Source: Bolinopsis microptera
Lineage: Eukaryota > Ctenophora > Tentaculata > Lobata > Bolinopsidae
Length of the DNA: 64,000 nt
Direction: 5' to 3'
NCBI RefSeq assembly: GCF_026151205.1
Contig: NC_087078.1
Coordinates: 186,001-250,000, forward strand
This document shows, piece after piece, positions 11,270 through 24,289 of this stretch. The position numbers and the translations under genes are program-made. How positions within the stretch are numbered: position 1 is the stretch's first letter; each line of letters starts with the position of its first letter. Below the pieces are notes generated by a model. That model saw only the letters and a program-made list of their open reading frames with translations. It made no database searches and had not been told where the DNA came from.

Positions 11270-12587
11270 TTTGGCCTCTATACAGCCATAATGCAGCCAC
11301 AATACGACCTTGATACGGCCACCATACGGTCTCTATTAAACAGCCTCTATACAGCCACGATACAGCCACTATACGTCCTTGATACGGCCACCATACGGTC
11401 TCTATTAAACAGCCTCTATACAGCCACGATACAACCACTATACGTCCTTGATACGACCACCATACGGTCTCTATTGAATAACCTCTATACAGCCACGATA
11501 CAGCCACGATACGGCCTCTATACAGCCACGATACAGCCACAATACAGCCACTATACAGCCTTGATACGGCCACCATACGGTCTCTATTAAATTACCTCTA
11601 TACAGCCACGATACAGCCACTATACGTCCTTGATACGGCCACCATACGGTCTCTATTGAATTACCTTTATACAGCCACGATACAGCCACTATACGGCCTT
11701 GATACAGCCACCATACGGTCTCTATTAAACAGCCTCTATACAGCCTCTATACAGCCACTATACGTCCTTGATACGGCCACCATACGGTCTCTATTAAACA
11801 GCCTCTATACAGCCTCTATACAGCCACTATACGTCCTTGATACGGCCACCATACGGTCTCTATTAAATTACCTCTATACAGCCACGATACGGTCACGATA
11901 CAGCCACTATACGGCCTTGATACAGCCACCATACGGTCTCTATTAAACGGCATCTATACAGCCACGATACAGCTACTATATGGCCTTGATACGGCCACCA
12001 TACGGTCTCTATTAAACGGCATCTATACAGCCACGATACGGTCACGATACACCCGCTAACGGCCTTGATACAGCCACCATACGGTCTCTATTGAATTACC
12101 TTTATACAGCCACGACACAGCCACTATACGGCCTTGATACGGCCACCATACGGTCTCTATTAAACGGCTTCTATACAGCCGCTATACGGCCTTGATACAG
12201 CCACCATACGGTCTCTATTAAACGGCATCTATACAGCCACGATACGGTCACGATACACCCGCTAACGGCCTTGATACAGCCACCATACGGTCTCTATTGA
12301 ATTACCTTTATACAGCCACGACACAGCCACTATACGGCCTTGATACGGCCACCATACGGTCTTTATTAAACGGCTTCTATACAGCCACGATACGGTCACG
12401 ATACAACCGCTAACGGCCTTGATACAGCCACCATACGGTCTCTATGGAATTACCACTATACAGCCACAATACAGCCTTGATACGGCCACCATACGGTCTC
12501 TATTAAACGGCTTCTATACAGCCACGATACAGCCGCTATACGGCCTTGATACAGCCACCATACGGTCTCTATTAAACGGCCCCTTGT
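11270..12587. repeat. Satellite array, 69-bp base unit (tatacagccac family)
   Basis: The anchor accatacggtctctatt recurs at 11321, 11390, 11459, 11572, 11641, 11710, 11779 and 11848, so the base period is 69 bp with some longer units (113 bp). Each unit is built from an 11-bp-like word (tatacagccac, gatacggccac). Because 69 is a multiple of three, frames stay open on both strands; these are by-products of the repeat. A detached piece lies at 13195-13290. Confidence 0.9.
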
Positions 12588-13194
12588 AGTGTATCTTTTG
12601 TTGAAGCAACTTATTATTTATTCTTAACTTTATATTGCCTTGCCAGAGAGCTGAAACCCTATCTGTTTGGCTGGCAATTATGTAGCTGTTGCTACGATAA
12701 TGCCTGAGCTCTCATGTTAGATCCATTGTAAAGTATATACGCGCCCTCCAAACAGGAAGTGTATGAACTTATGCATCACAGAGCTAGTGGTATTGGATAA
12801 ATGAGCTCAGTTCTTCTAAGGCTTTTTGGAGTTGGTCACTTGTCCTAAACAGAGTCCTATGCACCTTGCAAACTAAGCTCTTGGTGACTCCATGCCAGTA
12901 GGTTTATGAACAGGGGTGTTGCCATGAGAGGTTCCGACTGGGAACTCTGACAATGTTGAACGATTTTTCATGCTATTCCTTTTGATGAAGTTCACGAGTC
13001 CTTAATTATTTTATTATTACTATTATTTAATTATTTGAACTGTTCAAGTCTTTCTTGACTAAATCAAAGATACTAAAGACAAAGTAAAGTGCACAACCAC
13101 AAGTTAAACCTTGTAGATGTAAGATTGGCCACAAGGACGAACCTGGGAAAACACCTGAACACTGGGCAGTGTCTTTAAGGCAACTCTTACTTAC
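12588..13194. other. Unique block inside the 69-bp satellite
   Basis: About 607 bases of non-repeat sequence separate the main array from a short piece of the same satellite at 13195-13290. No clean inverted ends or target duplication were found, so whether it is an insertion is open. No coding frame. Confidence 0.5.
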
Positions 13195-13290
13195 TACACT
13201 CTATACAGCCACAATACGGCAACGATACAGCTACTATATGGCCTTGATACGGCCACCATACGGTCTCTATTAAACAGCCTCTATACAGAG
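13195..13290. repeat. Detached fragment of the 69-bp satellite
   Basis: Contains ctctatacagccac, ggccttgatacggccaccatacgg and tctctattaaacagcc as in the main array, then abuts the 292-bp satellite directly. Confidence 0.85.
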
Positions 13291-16200
13291 GCCTCTATAT
13301 TATATTTAATTTCCTTCTAATTAATCAACCAATTAAACAACTAATTAAGAACGAATACTGAGGGAAGATTGAGTTATCTGAACACTGTAAAACATTGACA
13401 AACCTGATAATATAGCTGGTAGTATAGAGTCTTCACAGGATTGACTAAAGTTAGGAAGTAGTTTCTTGAATAAGTCGTTATGATCTTCTACTTCTGTTCA
13501 CTGAAATCTGATATACTCCACGTGAGTTTTCTAAACTTATAGTTTTAACTTTGAAATAGCGTGCTGGCTGTTGTATTATTAAATGATACTAATATATTAA
13601 ATTTCCTTCAAATTAATCAACCAATTAATTAACTAATTAAGAACGAATACTGAGGGAAGATTGAGTTATCTGAACACTGTAAAACATTGACAAACCTGAT
13701 AATATAGCTGGTAGTATAGAGTCTTCACAGGATTGACTGAAGTTAGGAAGTAGTTTCTTGAATAAGTCGTTATGATCTTCTACTTCTGTTCACCGAAATC
13801 TGATATACTCCACGTGAGTTTTCTAATCTTATAGTTTTAACTTTAAAATAGCGTGCTGGCTGGTGTATTATTAAATGATACTAATATATTAAATTTCCTT
13901 CAAATTAATCAACCAATTAAACAACTAATTAAGAACGAATACTGAGGGAAGATTGAGTTATCTGAACACTGTAAAATATTCACAAACCTGATAATATAGC
14001 TGGTAGGATATAGTCTTCACAGGATTGACTGAAGTTAGGAAGTAGTTTCTTGAATAAGTCGTTATGACCCTTTACTTCCGTTCACTGAAATCTGATATAC
14101 TCCACGTGAGTTTTCTAAACTTATAGTTTTAACTTTAAAATAGCGTGCTGGCTGTTGTATTATTGAATGATACTAATATATTAAATTTCCTTCAAATTAA
14201 TCAACCAATTAAACAACTAATTAAGAACGAATACTGAGGGAAGATTGAGTTATCTGAACACTGTAAAATATTCACAAACCTGATAATATAGCTGGTAGTA
14301 TATAGAGTCTTCACAGGATTGACTAAAGTTAGGAAGTAGTTTCTTGAATAAGTCGTTATGATCTTCTACTTCTGTTCACTGAAATCTGATATACTCCACG
14401 TGAGTTTTCTAATCTTATAGTTTTAACTTTAAAATAGCGTGCTGGCTGGTGTATTATTAAATGATACTTTAAATTAATCAACCAATTAATTAACTAATTA
14501 AGAACCAATATGGAAGGAAAATTTAATTATGTGAACACCGTAAAACATTGACAAACCTGATAATATAGCTGGTAGTATAGAGTCTTCACAGGATTGACAA
14601 AAGTTAGGAAGTAGTTTCTTGAATAAGTCGTTATGACCCTTTACTTCCGTTCACTGAAATCTGATATACTCCACGTGAGTTTTCTAATCTTATAGTTTTA
14701 ACTTTGAAATAGCGTGCTGGCTGTTGTATTATTAAATGATACTAATATATTAAATTTCCTTAAAATTAATCAACCAATTAAACAACTAATTAAGAACGAA
14801 TACTGAGGGAAGATTGAGTTATCTGAACACTGTAAAATATTCACAAACCTGATAATATAGCTGGTAGTATATAGAGTCTTCACAGGATTGACTAAAGTTA
14901 GGAAGTAGTTTCTTGAATAAGTCGTTATGATCTTCTACTTCTGTTCACTGAAATCTGATATACTCCACGTAAGTTTTCTAAACTTATAGTTTTAACTTTG
15001 AAATAGCGTGCTGGCTGTTGTATTATTAAATGATACTAATATATTAAATTTCCTTCAAATTAATCAACCAATTAAACAACTAATTAAGAACGAATACTGA
15101 GGGAAGATTGAGTTATCTGAACACTGTAAAATATTCACAAACCTGATAATATAGCTTGTAGTATAGAGTCTTCACAGGATTGACTAAAGTTAGGAAGTAG
15201 TTTCTTGAATAAGTCGTTATGATCTTCTACTTCTGTTCACCGAAATCTGATATACTCTACGTAAGTTTTCTAATCTTATAGTTTTAACTTTAAAATAGCG
15301 TGCTGGCTGTTGTATTATTAAATGATACTAATATATTAAATTTCCTTCAAATTAATCAACCAATTAAACAACTAATTAAGAACGAATACTGAGGGAAGAT
15401 TGAGTTATCTGAACACTGTAAAATATTCACAAACCTGATAATATAGCTGGTAGTATAGAGTCTTCACAGGATTGACAAAAGTTAGGAAGTAGTTTCTTGA
15501 ATAAGTCGTTATGATCTTCTACTTCTGTTCACTGAAATCTGATACACTCCACGTGAGTTTTCTAAACTTATAGTTTTAACTTTAAAATAGCGTGCTGGCT
15601 GGTGTATTATTAAATGATACTTCAAATTAATCAACCAATTAAACAACTAATTAAGAACGAATACTGAGGGAAGATTGAGTTATCTGAACACTGTAAAATA
15701 TTCACAAACCTGATAATATAGCTGGTAGTATAGAGTCTTCACAGGATTGACTAAAGTTAGGAAGTAGTTTCTTGAATAAGTCGTTATGATCTTCTACTTC
15801 TGTTCACCGAAATCTGATATACTCCACGTGAGTTTTCTAAACTTATAGTTTTAACTTTGAAATAGCGTGCTGGCTGTTGTATTATTAAATGATACTAATA
15901 CATATATTAAATTTCCTTCAAATTAATCAACCAATTAAACAACTAATTAAGAACGAATACTGAGGGAAAATTTAATTATGTGAACACTGTAAAATATTCA
16001 CAAACCTGATAATATAGCTGGTAGTATAGAGTCTTCACAGGATTGACAAAAGTTAGGAAGTAGTTTCTTGAATAAGTCGTTATGACCCTTTACTTCCGTT
16101 CACTGAAATCTGATATACTCCACGTGAGTTTTCTAATCTTATAGTTTTAACTTTAAAATAGCGTGCTGGCTGTTGTATTATTAAATGATACTAATACATA

Positions 16201-16690
16201 TATTAAATTTCCTTCTAATTAATCAACCAATTAAACAACTAATTAAGAACGAATACTGAGGGAAAATTTAGTTATGTGAACACTGTAAAACATTGACAAA
16301 CCTGATAATATAGCTGGTAGTATAGAGTCTTCACAGGATTGACTAAAGTTAGGAAGTAGTTTCTTGAATAAGTCGTTATGATCTTCTACTTCTGTTCACT
16401 GAAATCTGATATACCCCACGTAAGTTTTCTAAACTTATAGTTTTAACTTTAAAATAGCGTGCTGGCTGTTGTATTATTAAATGATACTAATATATTAAAT
16501 TTCCTTCAAATTAATCAACCAATTAATTAACTAATTAAGAACCAATATGGAAGGAAAATATAGTTATGTGAACACTGTAAAACATCCATAAATTTAGGTA
16601 TGTAAAACATCCACAAACCTGATAACCTTGGGCCGGGTAGGATAGAGTCTTCGCAAGATATAGCTCACAATAAGGATTTAGGAAATAGTC
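13291..16690. repeat. Satellite array, 292-bp unit, about 11.5 copies
   Basis: The anchor gaacgaatactgaggg (or gaaccaatatgg) recurs at 13349, 13641, 13933, 14225, 14502, 14794, 15088, 15380, 15655, 15951, 16248 and 16539. Spacings are 292, 292, 292, 277, 292, 294, 292, 275, 296, 297 and 291. Two units share almost the same loss of about 16 bases after aatgatact. The last unit decays from about 16560. Copies are nearly identical, with alternating variants (ttctacttctg versus ctttacttccg). No coding potential. Confidence 0.93.
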
Positions 16691-17930
16691 TTCTTCTCAG
16701 AATCGTATTTTAAATGTTTCTTTAATTCAGCCACTGAAAAAATACTGCTTTCAATAAACAACGGTACTCAAAAATTGAAGTAGGAACATATCACAAGTTA
16801 TGATGGCTGTTATAGCTTCCCTTAGCTTTCCGTTTATTGTTTAGATATAATCCTAGCTTAAAATCAGCCTTGGTTTTACTTTCATTATGTTGTTGATCGC
16901 TTATTACTTATGTATTTCATGATAAAAACTACTATTATATACATTATACAAACTAGGCCAAAAATATATTGAGTTTTATAACTTGGCAACAACGTTTACG
17001 TTAATATAAAACTTCCATGTACCTGCCAAAACGTTATATAAATGTTTCGCCGACAAAGATGCGTCGATTAAAACAAGTTTACAAATCACTAATCAGGCCG
17101 GGTTCAGTGTAAGCTTATACGAAATCAAAAGGATTAAAGCTGAGTAACAACGAACTCTCCTCAACAAATTATTTGTGGATGTAGATTCTGCAGCTACAAC
17201 TGCGGAAGACCATGATCTAATGAGTCACGTGCACTTCATGTGACCCGTTGGAGAGTGCTTTGGCTATTGAGTTACATATCACGAGGTTAGATAACGTGCC
17301 ATTTCATTAGATCACTGCGGTCGCCGCGCGGTGTTATATTACTGAACAGTGCTCTCTCTTCAACATGTTGTCAAAGCCTGAAGGAAGTTATTATGGCCTG
17401 GTGGGGAGGGGACTGTTATACTCAACTCACAATTTTGTTTTATCATGTCACTATACAGTCATGGTGTAAAGATAAAGTTACAATTTACGGGGGAGGGGCC
17501 CTCTGTAGCTCTTCCTGATTGTGTCTTTTAATTACACCCTGAAGTTATCAGGATGGATCAGGGATGTATAATGTATATACATAACATTTATAACAAGTAT
17601 TCAGCAGATTATTTTCCAAAACAAAATTAGTTATGATGAGGATTGAACAAGATGTGTTGCAGTGGTATTATATTTATTATATACAGTTTATTAAGCATCA
17701 ACATATGCTTAACTTGAATAGCAAGCTAGTAGACGGCTGTGATATTTTCGGTACAGATTTCACTACAACGATAGACGCAAACCCATACATAATACATAAT
17801 ATATACACATTATATATACATAATAATATGTACATTCATGTTCGCAGCTGTAATGAGGGCCACTATAATACAAATTAATCACACCATGGTTTGGTGAATG
17901 ATTAAAAGTCTACTACCGGGGTCTTATCGT
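16691..17930. other. No gene seen
   Basis: AT-rich sequence. A short GC-rich spot (gcggtcgccgcgcggtg) lies near 17318. The 81-codon frame at 17633-17878 is rich in Ile, Tyr and His from tata/cata runs and shows no domain. Confidence 0.5.
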
Positions 17931-18648
17931 GGATTTAAGGGGAGATACACCAAAAACGTTTTTGCCCCGAACATCAATTTTATTTTATATTATGGTTAAA
18001 TAGACAAAAAGAATAAGATTGCACACCTTCAAAATTTTCTAAAAATATTCCCTCATCGAGAAGAAAAATATTTTTCTTTTTCGAAAATTTTTAAAATTTG
18101 GAGAAGTCTACCACTGTAATACCGATAGTTCGGCCAGTTTAAAAGTTTTTTGGCTGATTTTTTTACTGAACATTCCTTACACTCCGTACAGGACAACCCT
18201 TTAAAGGATTATATAATAGAACGATAAATGACCAAGTTACAGACCAAACTAGGTAAAAAAAGAAAAATTGGGATTTTTGCCTACCACCAAAGTTGTACAT
18301 TTTACCACTCGCCCAGGTCATCAGATATCGCTTCTAAAATTCTTGTGAGTGTAGCTGATGATCATATCAAACTTTTTGGAACAGGATTTTTCTCAGTTTT
18401 GAGTTTTAAGGTATGAAATGTGGCCTCAAACGACTTAGTAAAATTCATCGTAAAAAAGGGCCAAACATGGCAGATTTGAGGCTTAAAATGCCTATTACTC
18501 AAAAAGTATCAGTTTTTTTGAAATAATTTCTACAGGATCGTAATCAGCTTGGTAAGACGAATCTTTTAATACCAAATTTATAATAGTTTAAGACACAAAA
18601 TTTGTAAAAAATGTGTACAATTTGTACACAATTTATACAAGGGGGGAC

Positions 18649-20954
18649 TGTTGTAGCGTGAGCGTAGAAATAAAACAAGTTGTTAACACGTAATCATAGA
18701 GGCTAGGGAAGAACAAATCGTTAATAACAAATTATGATAGCAATCAATGTTCAATATATATAACAATCTCCCTTCGGCAAGTTATAGCTAGTCGGCCGAT
18801 GCAACTAGCTGCGCTCGCGTTTAACACGAGGAGCTAGGCGCGCGCGCAAAATTGAGGTCAGGAGGACTGTCACTTTTTAGCGCTGACTAGCTTAACGTCG
18901 CCGCGCGTTCCATACATGTGGAACAACTTTTGTGACCAAACTGGTCTTTAACTTTAACTGTCAGAAAACAGACATAAAAAATACTTTCTCCCCACAGGTC
19001 GGGACAAAATTAGCAACATTTTGCTTCTTAAACGTTAAAAACTTGTAACTCATATTTCCATAAAATTGGATTAGCCACGTTCTCTGTCGAATTATTAAAA
19101 TACATATAAGTTAAATCAGGAAATCTGTAAAATTTAAAATAATGAGTGACTCTAAAAATGTGATAAAAACAGCGGTTTGACAAATATTACAACATACGGG
19201 TTTACAATGATTTCAGTTCGTGATTACTCATTCTAACTCATGGTTTTCATTTTAGTGATAGCATCACTCTTAGCACTTCTGGTTGGTCTCAAACGCGGTT
19301 CAGGTAAGGGTGCACCACCTGTAGCTGTAGGTTTGGACAACTCAGACACCCGGACTTGCTTGTCGTTGGTTTTCAGGGGGGAAGCAGCTTTCGGTTGAGG
19401 ACGCTCAGTCACTTTAGCCGGTGAGGTATCCCCATGGACTGTCTTCGACTTTGGTTAGAATCTTCGCTTCAACCATATCATTTAACTCACTTTCAACCTT
19501 GTTTCTCAAGGCATAGGGTAGACTACGGGCTTTCATCATAATAGGTTTGGAGTTGTCCTTCAGGACCAAACTTGCCTGTACACCCTTAACTAGTCCTAAA
19601 CCCGATTTAAACACCTCGCTCTGTTTTAACTGAGCGATACTACGACATTGATCAACCCGAGTACAGGTGTTTTCACATTTCCACCTGTTTTTCACGGTCG
19701 CACCATCGGTTAGCATGTCACCCTTATCGACACCACTCCCAGAGCAGCTTTCACAGCTCACTGACACCTGCTGGGATTTGTCTGGGGCTACATTATGTAC
19801 TAACTTTGTGCTGAGCAGCTTCTCTAGCCAATTCTGTCCACAGAACTTTACAATCCACGGTCTTCCAAACAAACTGGGGAAGTCCTCTGCTACATAGAGC
19901 TGCATTCCATGAGCTTTTTCACCGTTCAACTCTACATTAACTACAGCACAGCCGTCAACTGTTTTGATTTGTCCGTTTGCAACCCGTAATGTTTGCCTGC
20001 TGGGTGTAAGTGTTAAATTGGCCAAGCCACAAGATAATAATGTACGTTTGCTCACAACAGACACTGCAGACCCTGAATCGAACTCCATAGACAGAAGTTT
20101 ACCGTTGATTTCTACTTCTACATACGGTTTGCTTAACTCAATCATATTGACATTCGGAAACACATTATCAGAAACTAAACTTAAGTCAGACTTATCAGTG
20201 GTAATAGTGGAATCGGGATCACAAACAAGATAACTAAAATCAAAGGCATTAAACACCTTATCCCTCACATACATATTTGAAGATTTCGAATCAGTTAAAT
20301 GAGTAAGTTTAGAGAAATCAGCACACAGATAAGAACATGTATTAGCATTACCTTTTTCAATCTCAACTGAATTACACTCATTGTCATGATCATACTCGGG
20401 GTAAAGCTCATTGTCCAAGACATTTTCACAATTCTCATCCATACCGAACTCATAACTCTCCGAACTCGACTCTCCTTGTTCAATGTTGTGAACAATGCTG
20501 TTTTGCTTGCAATTCTTGGAGATGTGTCCAATAAGTTTGCAGATATGACACCGGACTTGACAATTTTCACCAATATGTCCACGAAGTCCGCACCGTCTAC
20601 ATTTAAGTCCCTTTTGCATTCCACTTTTCTGCTTTCCACCCGAACCACCTGAACTTTCCCCCTTCTTCCCATAGAGGTTTTTCATTGTTCTTTTGAATGT
20701 TAGTTTCACAAAGTTCACTGATCTCGATGACTCTCCCGGTGATAACGTGCTATTCATGAATTGAGCCTCCCTGTCTTTCAAACCAGCTTTTTTGACAGCA
20801 TGTGACGGTTAGTGGCTCTTTTATCCTCGTCGCCATTTGTTGTAGCGTGAGCGTAGAAATAAAACAAGTTGTTAACACGTAATCATAGAGGCTAGGGAAG
20901 AACAAATCGTTAATAACAAATTATGATAGCAATCAATGTTCAATATATATAACA
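18649..20954 (-). mobile_element. Ty3/gypsy-type LTR retrotransposon fossil, incomplete, nested in the TTAA element
   Basis: Direct 117-bp LTRs lie at 18649-18765 and 20838-20954. They look identical and have TGTT...AACA ends. The five bases GGGAC flank the whole element on both sides (18644-18648 and 20955-20959). Read on the minus strand, tggcgacgagga next to the 5' LTR fits a primer-binding region, and gaagggaga next to the 3' LTR fits a polypurine tract. The interior holds gag zinc knuckles, an aspartic protease and only the beginning of reverse transcriptase. Most of pol is not there, so it is broken and could move only with help. The identical LTRs point to a recent insertion. Confidence 0.88.
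19414..20781 (-). pseudogene. Gag-protease remnant of the LTR fossil
   Basis: Two CCHC zinc knuckles (CRRCGLRGHIGENC and CHICKLIGHISKNC) mark the gag nucleocapsid part. A retropepsin-like segment contains FDSGSAVS, the aspartic protease active-site motif. The end (ARSLPYALRNKVE) matches the start of a Ty3/gypsy reverse transcriptase. Treated as a fossil of a larger gag-pol. Confidence 0.85.
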
Positions 20955-21653
20955 GGGACCCTTGTGTTCGAGCTGGAAAATTATTTAAGACAATTTGTCT
21001 TCTAAAATCACCTATTTGGTACTAAAAGATTCGTCTTCTCAAGCTGATTACGATTCTGTAAAAATTATTTCAAAAAACTGATACTTTTTGAGTAATAGGC
21101 ATTTTAAGCCTTAAATCTGCTATGTTTGGCCCTTTTTACGATGAATTTTACTAAGTCGTTTGAGGCCACATTTCATACCTTAAAACTCAAAACTGAGAAA
21201 AATCCTGTTCCAAAAAGTTTGATATGATCATCAGCTACACTCACAAGAATTTTAGAAGCGATATCTGATGACCTGGGCGAGTGGTAAAATGTACAACTTT
21301 GGTGGTAGGCAAAAATCCCAATTTTTCTTTTTTTACCTAGTTTGGTCTGTAACTTAGTCATTTATCGTTCTATTATATAATCCTTTAAAGGGTTGTCCTG
21401 TACGGAGTGTAAGGAATGTTCAGTAAAAAAATCAGCCAAAAAACTTTTAAACTGGCCGAACTATCGGTATTACAGTGACAGACTTCTCCAAATTTTAAAA
21501 ATTTTCGAAAAAGAAAAATATTTTTTTCTCGATGAGGGAATATTTTTAAAAAATTTTGAAGGTGTGCAATCTTATTCTTTTTGTCTATTTAACCATAATA
21601 TGAAATAAAATCGATGTTCGGAGCAAAAACGTTTTTGGTGTATCTCCCCTTAA

Positions 21654-22770
21654 ATCTTACTATCAAGTTGTTTTAGTCATAAAGTTTGTTCTCCAACTTG
21701 CGGATGCCGGATTCTAACTTAAGTCAGTGTAGTAACTCTAATGAACTCTTAGTGAAACTCAAATTTAAAGAATAAATTAATTTTCATATTACTGTTGCCA
21801 TTCTGCCGTCGACACAAGCTAGTCCGACCTGGAATAGCATTTACATTCATGAATATTGAATACAGATTCTTAATTAACTACTTGTCTTCTTTAACTCTTT
21901 ATTAATCAGTGCAGGCTATGACTTGGGCTGAATTTGGTTTACGTGATTGTGATAGTAAGGGACCCGCTATGACAGCTAAGACACCTAATATACAGCCATT
22001 GTAAATATAGTGAACGATCTATCCCTGTTCCAAACATGTGAACCAACTTCGGCCGAAGTTTAACATTGGCCGAATTTAGCTATATCTTGGTTGATACAGT
22101 TCTCTGTTATATTATAGAGGTGTAATCTTTATATCTCTTTCAGAACGGAGGGAACTTGGGTCTGGACTCTGGGACCATTACTAAAACCTTATTACAACTT
22201 TACAACGGGTATCACGCAGTGAACACTGAACAGGATACGTGGGGTCACATGACGTAATGAGGTTGCCATGACGTCACTAGGTCTGCACGAAGTTTTTATG
22301 ACGTAACCTAACTTTACAATTATGTTATCTTACAGCGGAACCTGAAAATAATATTATGAATTTTAATAAAAATGATGATTAATGTTCCCGTAATTTCTAA
22401 GAGTGTACGCTTAAAATATAAAGGATTATTCTGGAAGAGAGCCGAGATATCTGGTGAGAATAATCCAAGCCATTAGCTGTTATGATCCTCATAGCCAATA
22501 TCCATTCTGTGACTGTGTGTTGACAGAAGATCCGAAAAGAATTGAGAACTTTGTGTGGATTACTGTGAAATCCAGCGCTAAGAAAATGTATTTCTACCAA
22601 GGTTCTCTAATATTAGTATATTACCTCAAAAACCTTATTTTTGTCAAATCTCTGGCCCTTATCTTTATTTATAATTTATCTTATTTTTATCTTTATTGTC
22701 ATGAGCCAAAAATGTTGAATATTGAAAATGAGAAGTTACAGTGCCACTTGCTAAAAAAATTGTACCTGGG
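21654..22770. other. No gene seen
   Basis: AT-rich. Frames at 22454-22819 (plus) and 22397-22600 (minus) overlap each other and have no recognisable domain. tgacgta/tgacgtca words cluster near 22245-22300. Confidence 0.4.
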
Positions 22771-22860
22771 GACCCCAGGCTATTATGTTCATAAACATAA
22801 TAAAGATTCGGCGGAATGACAGGCTGAGCGCCGCCCAGTAAGAAAAATTATGTTAATCAG
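22770..22860. repeat. Dispersed repeat copy (gattcggcggaatgacagg family)
   Basis: Shares ctattatgttca, agattcggcggaatgacagg and ggctgagcgccgcccagtaa, in that order, with 29426-29515. Short and non-coding; the class is unknown. Confidence 0.65.
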
Positions 22861-24280
22861 CATATTAATTTTACTTTACACAGTATGAAAGGTTCCTAGC
22901 TGACCATACTTAAAAATAACTTAAGATAACGAAGTATTCACCTATAGTTTCGTAGATGAAGCTGTAATATTAAATATTCCAAACCGGAATCAACGGGTCG
23001 GTAAAATATACGTAATTACTTTTTGGAATTGGACCATCAGATTCCGAGTGAGAATTTACGGGGAGGCCGACGGGCGACGATAATTTTTACATTATTAGGG
23101 GTCCCACGGAGATCAGCTCATGGACACCAATTAGTGACGTATAATACGCCACTGATTCAATATGCTTGTTATATTAAAAGTCATGCAAAAAAAAGTAATT
23201 CAACTTTCCATTGTTTCTGAGGTTACATCGTGAAAATCGCTTAACTCCTATCCATAGTCACGACAATGGCCGTATATCGAAATGAACGGCGGGGGGGGCA
23301 TGGGGACAATTTTGAAAACTTAACTGGCATACTAGCAAAACGCGCCATTTTTGCTCTAGAAACACACTTTTTTATAGAATTTTACCGAATCACCTAATTT
23401 GTGCATTTTTTGAGAGGTATGGTGTCGATTTTCGGCGGGGGGGGGGGGGGGGGGGGCGCCAACAGGCAATGTTTACGCCACTGTTTTACGGACATGTCGG
23501 TATTGTACAATGATACATGTACACCACAAATGCGAAGAACGAATGACAGCTGATGGTGCAAAAGTGGAGTATTTGAGTCAATAGTGCGATTAGTGGGACT
23601 GCAATATGCGATGGGAAGATATGGGTCATCTAGTGAATTATTATACATGAGCTTAAATGCTAATTCTGATGATGCCTAACGAATCCATTATGTTGATTAA
23701 CAAGTTAATAGTTTATACATGTAGTTTTTGTGATGAAGGGGGCAGATATGTATTACACCCTAGCTATCAATGATGGATCATTAACACTGTTGCGGGCTTA
23801 CTCTATTCACCATTGTTTGGGTTGGGCCTTGGGTTATGCCTGAGCGGACGAGTTTAGCCCTGCTTTCGAGGATGAATTATACACTGTTGAGCTTACTCCG
23901 ATCTCTAGTGTATTTTTCACAGTACGCACCATGCCAATAAGTGCAAATTATGCCAGTACAGTACCGTAAAATGGGGGGGAACTTCGCCATGTTATACAGC
24001 TTTATGTAATTTAGAAAATGCGACACGAGTACTTGAAAAAGTTTATAGCTCATATGAAATGGATTAGTAAAAAATAAAAAAAAACAAGCCAGGGGCATGG
24101 CAAATGGCAGTCTAGTCTCTCGTGTAAGTGTACACACTACTCATGGCAGTTAAAAATCCATGGAATAATCTACAAACTAAGCAGGGTCTTGGGAACTTTC
24201 TAAAAAAGAAAAAAGAAAGAATATAAATACGGCATACTTGTCTGAGAATTACCAAAAAGCTGATTGACTTTTTGGTCAAG
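22861..24280. other. Intergenic, with poly-G runs
   Basis: A run of about 20 G lies at 23437-23456 and a shorter G run at 23290. The words acgccactg occur at 23149 and 23475 on each side, which may mark a decayed element. No convincing gene. Confidence 0.4.
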
Positions 24281-24289
24281 GGATTTAAA

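Larger units (their letters stand above)
17939..21649. mobile_element. TTAA-flanked foldback DNA element with long inverted arms, host of a nested LTR insertion
   Basis: The left arm begins GGGGAGATACACC right after TTAA (17935-17938). The right arm ends with the complement, right before TTAA (21650-21653). The arms match in inverted orientation over about 640 bases (17939-18575 and about 21010-21649) with only scattered differences. TTAA target duplications are typical of piggyBac and Kolobok DNA transposons; no transposase is present, so it is a non-autonomous or foldback member. Without the LTR insertion the element would be about 1.4 kb, almost all arms. Identical 62-codon frames in both arms are mirror images of one another. 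Confidence 0.8.

Noticed and set aside
11246-11946. Several frames of 72-114 codons in the 69-bp satellite
   Set aside because: The unit is 23 codons long, so openness on both strands is a repeat effect.
18228-18416. A 62-residue frame found identically at 21173-21361
   Set aside because: The two are the mirror-image arms of the TTAA foldback element, not a conserved gene.
22397-22819. 121- and 67-codon frames on opposite strands
   Set aside because: They overlap, have no domain, and end in a dispersed repeat.
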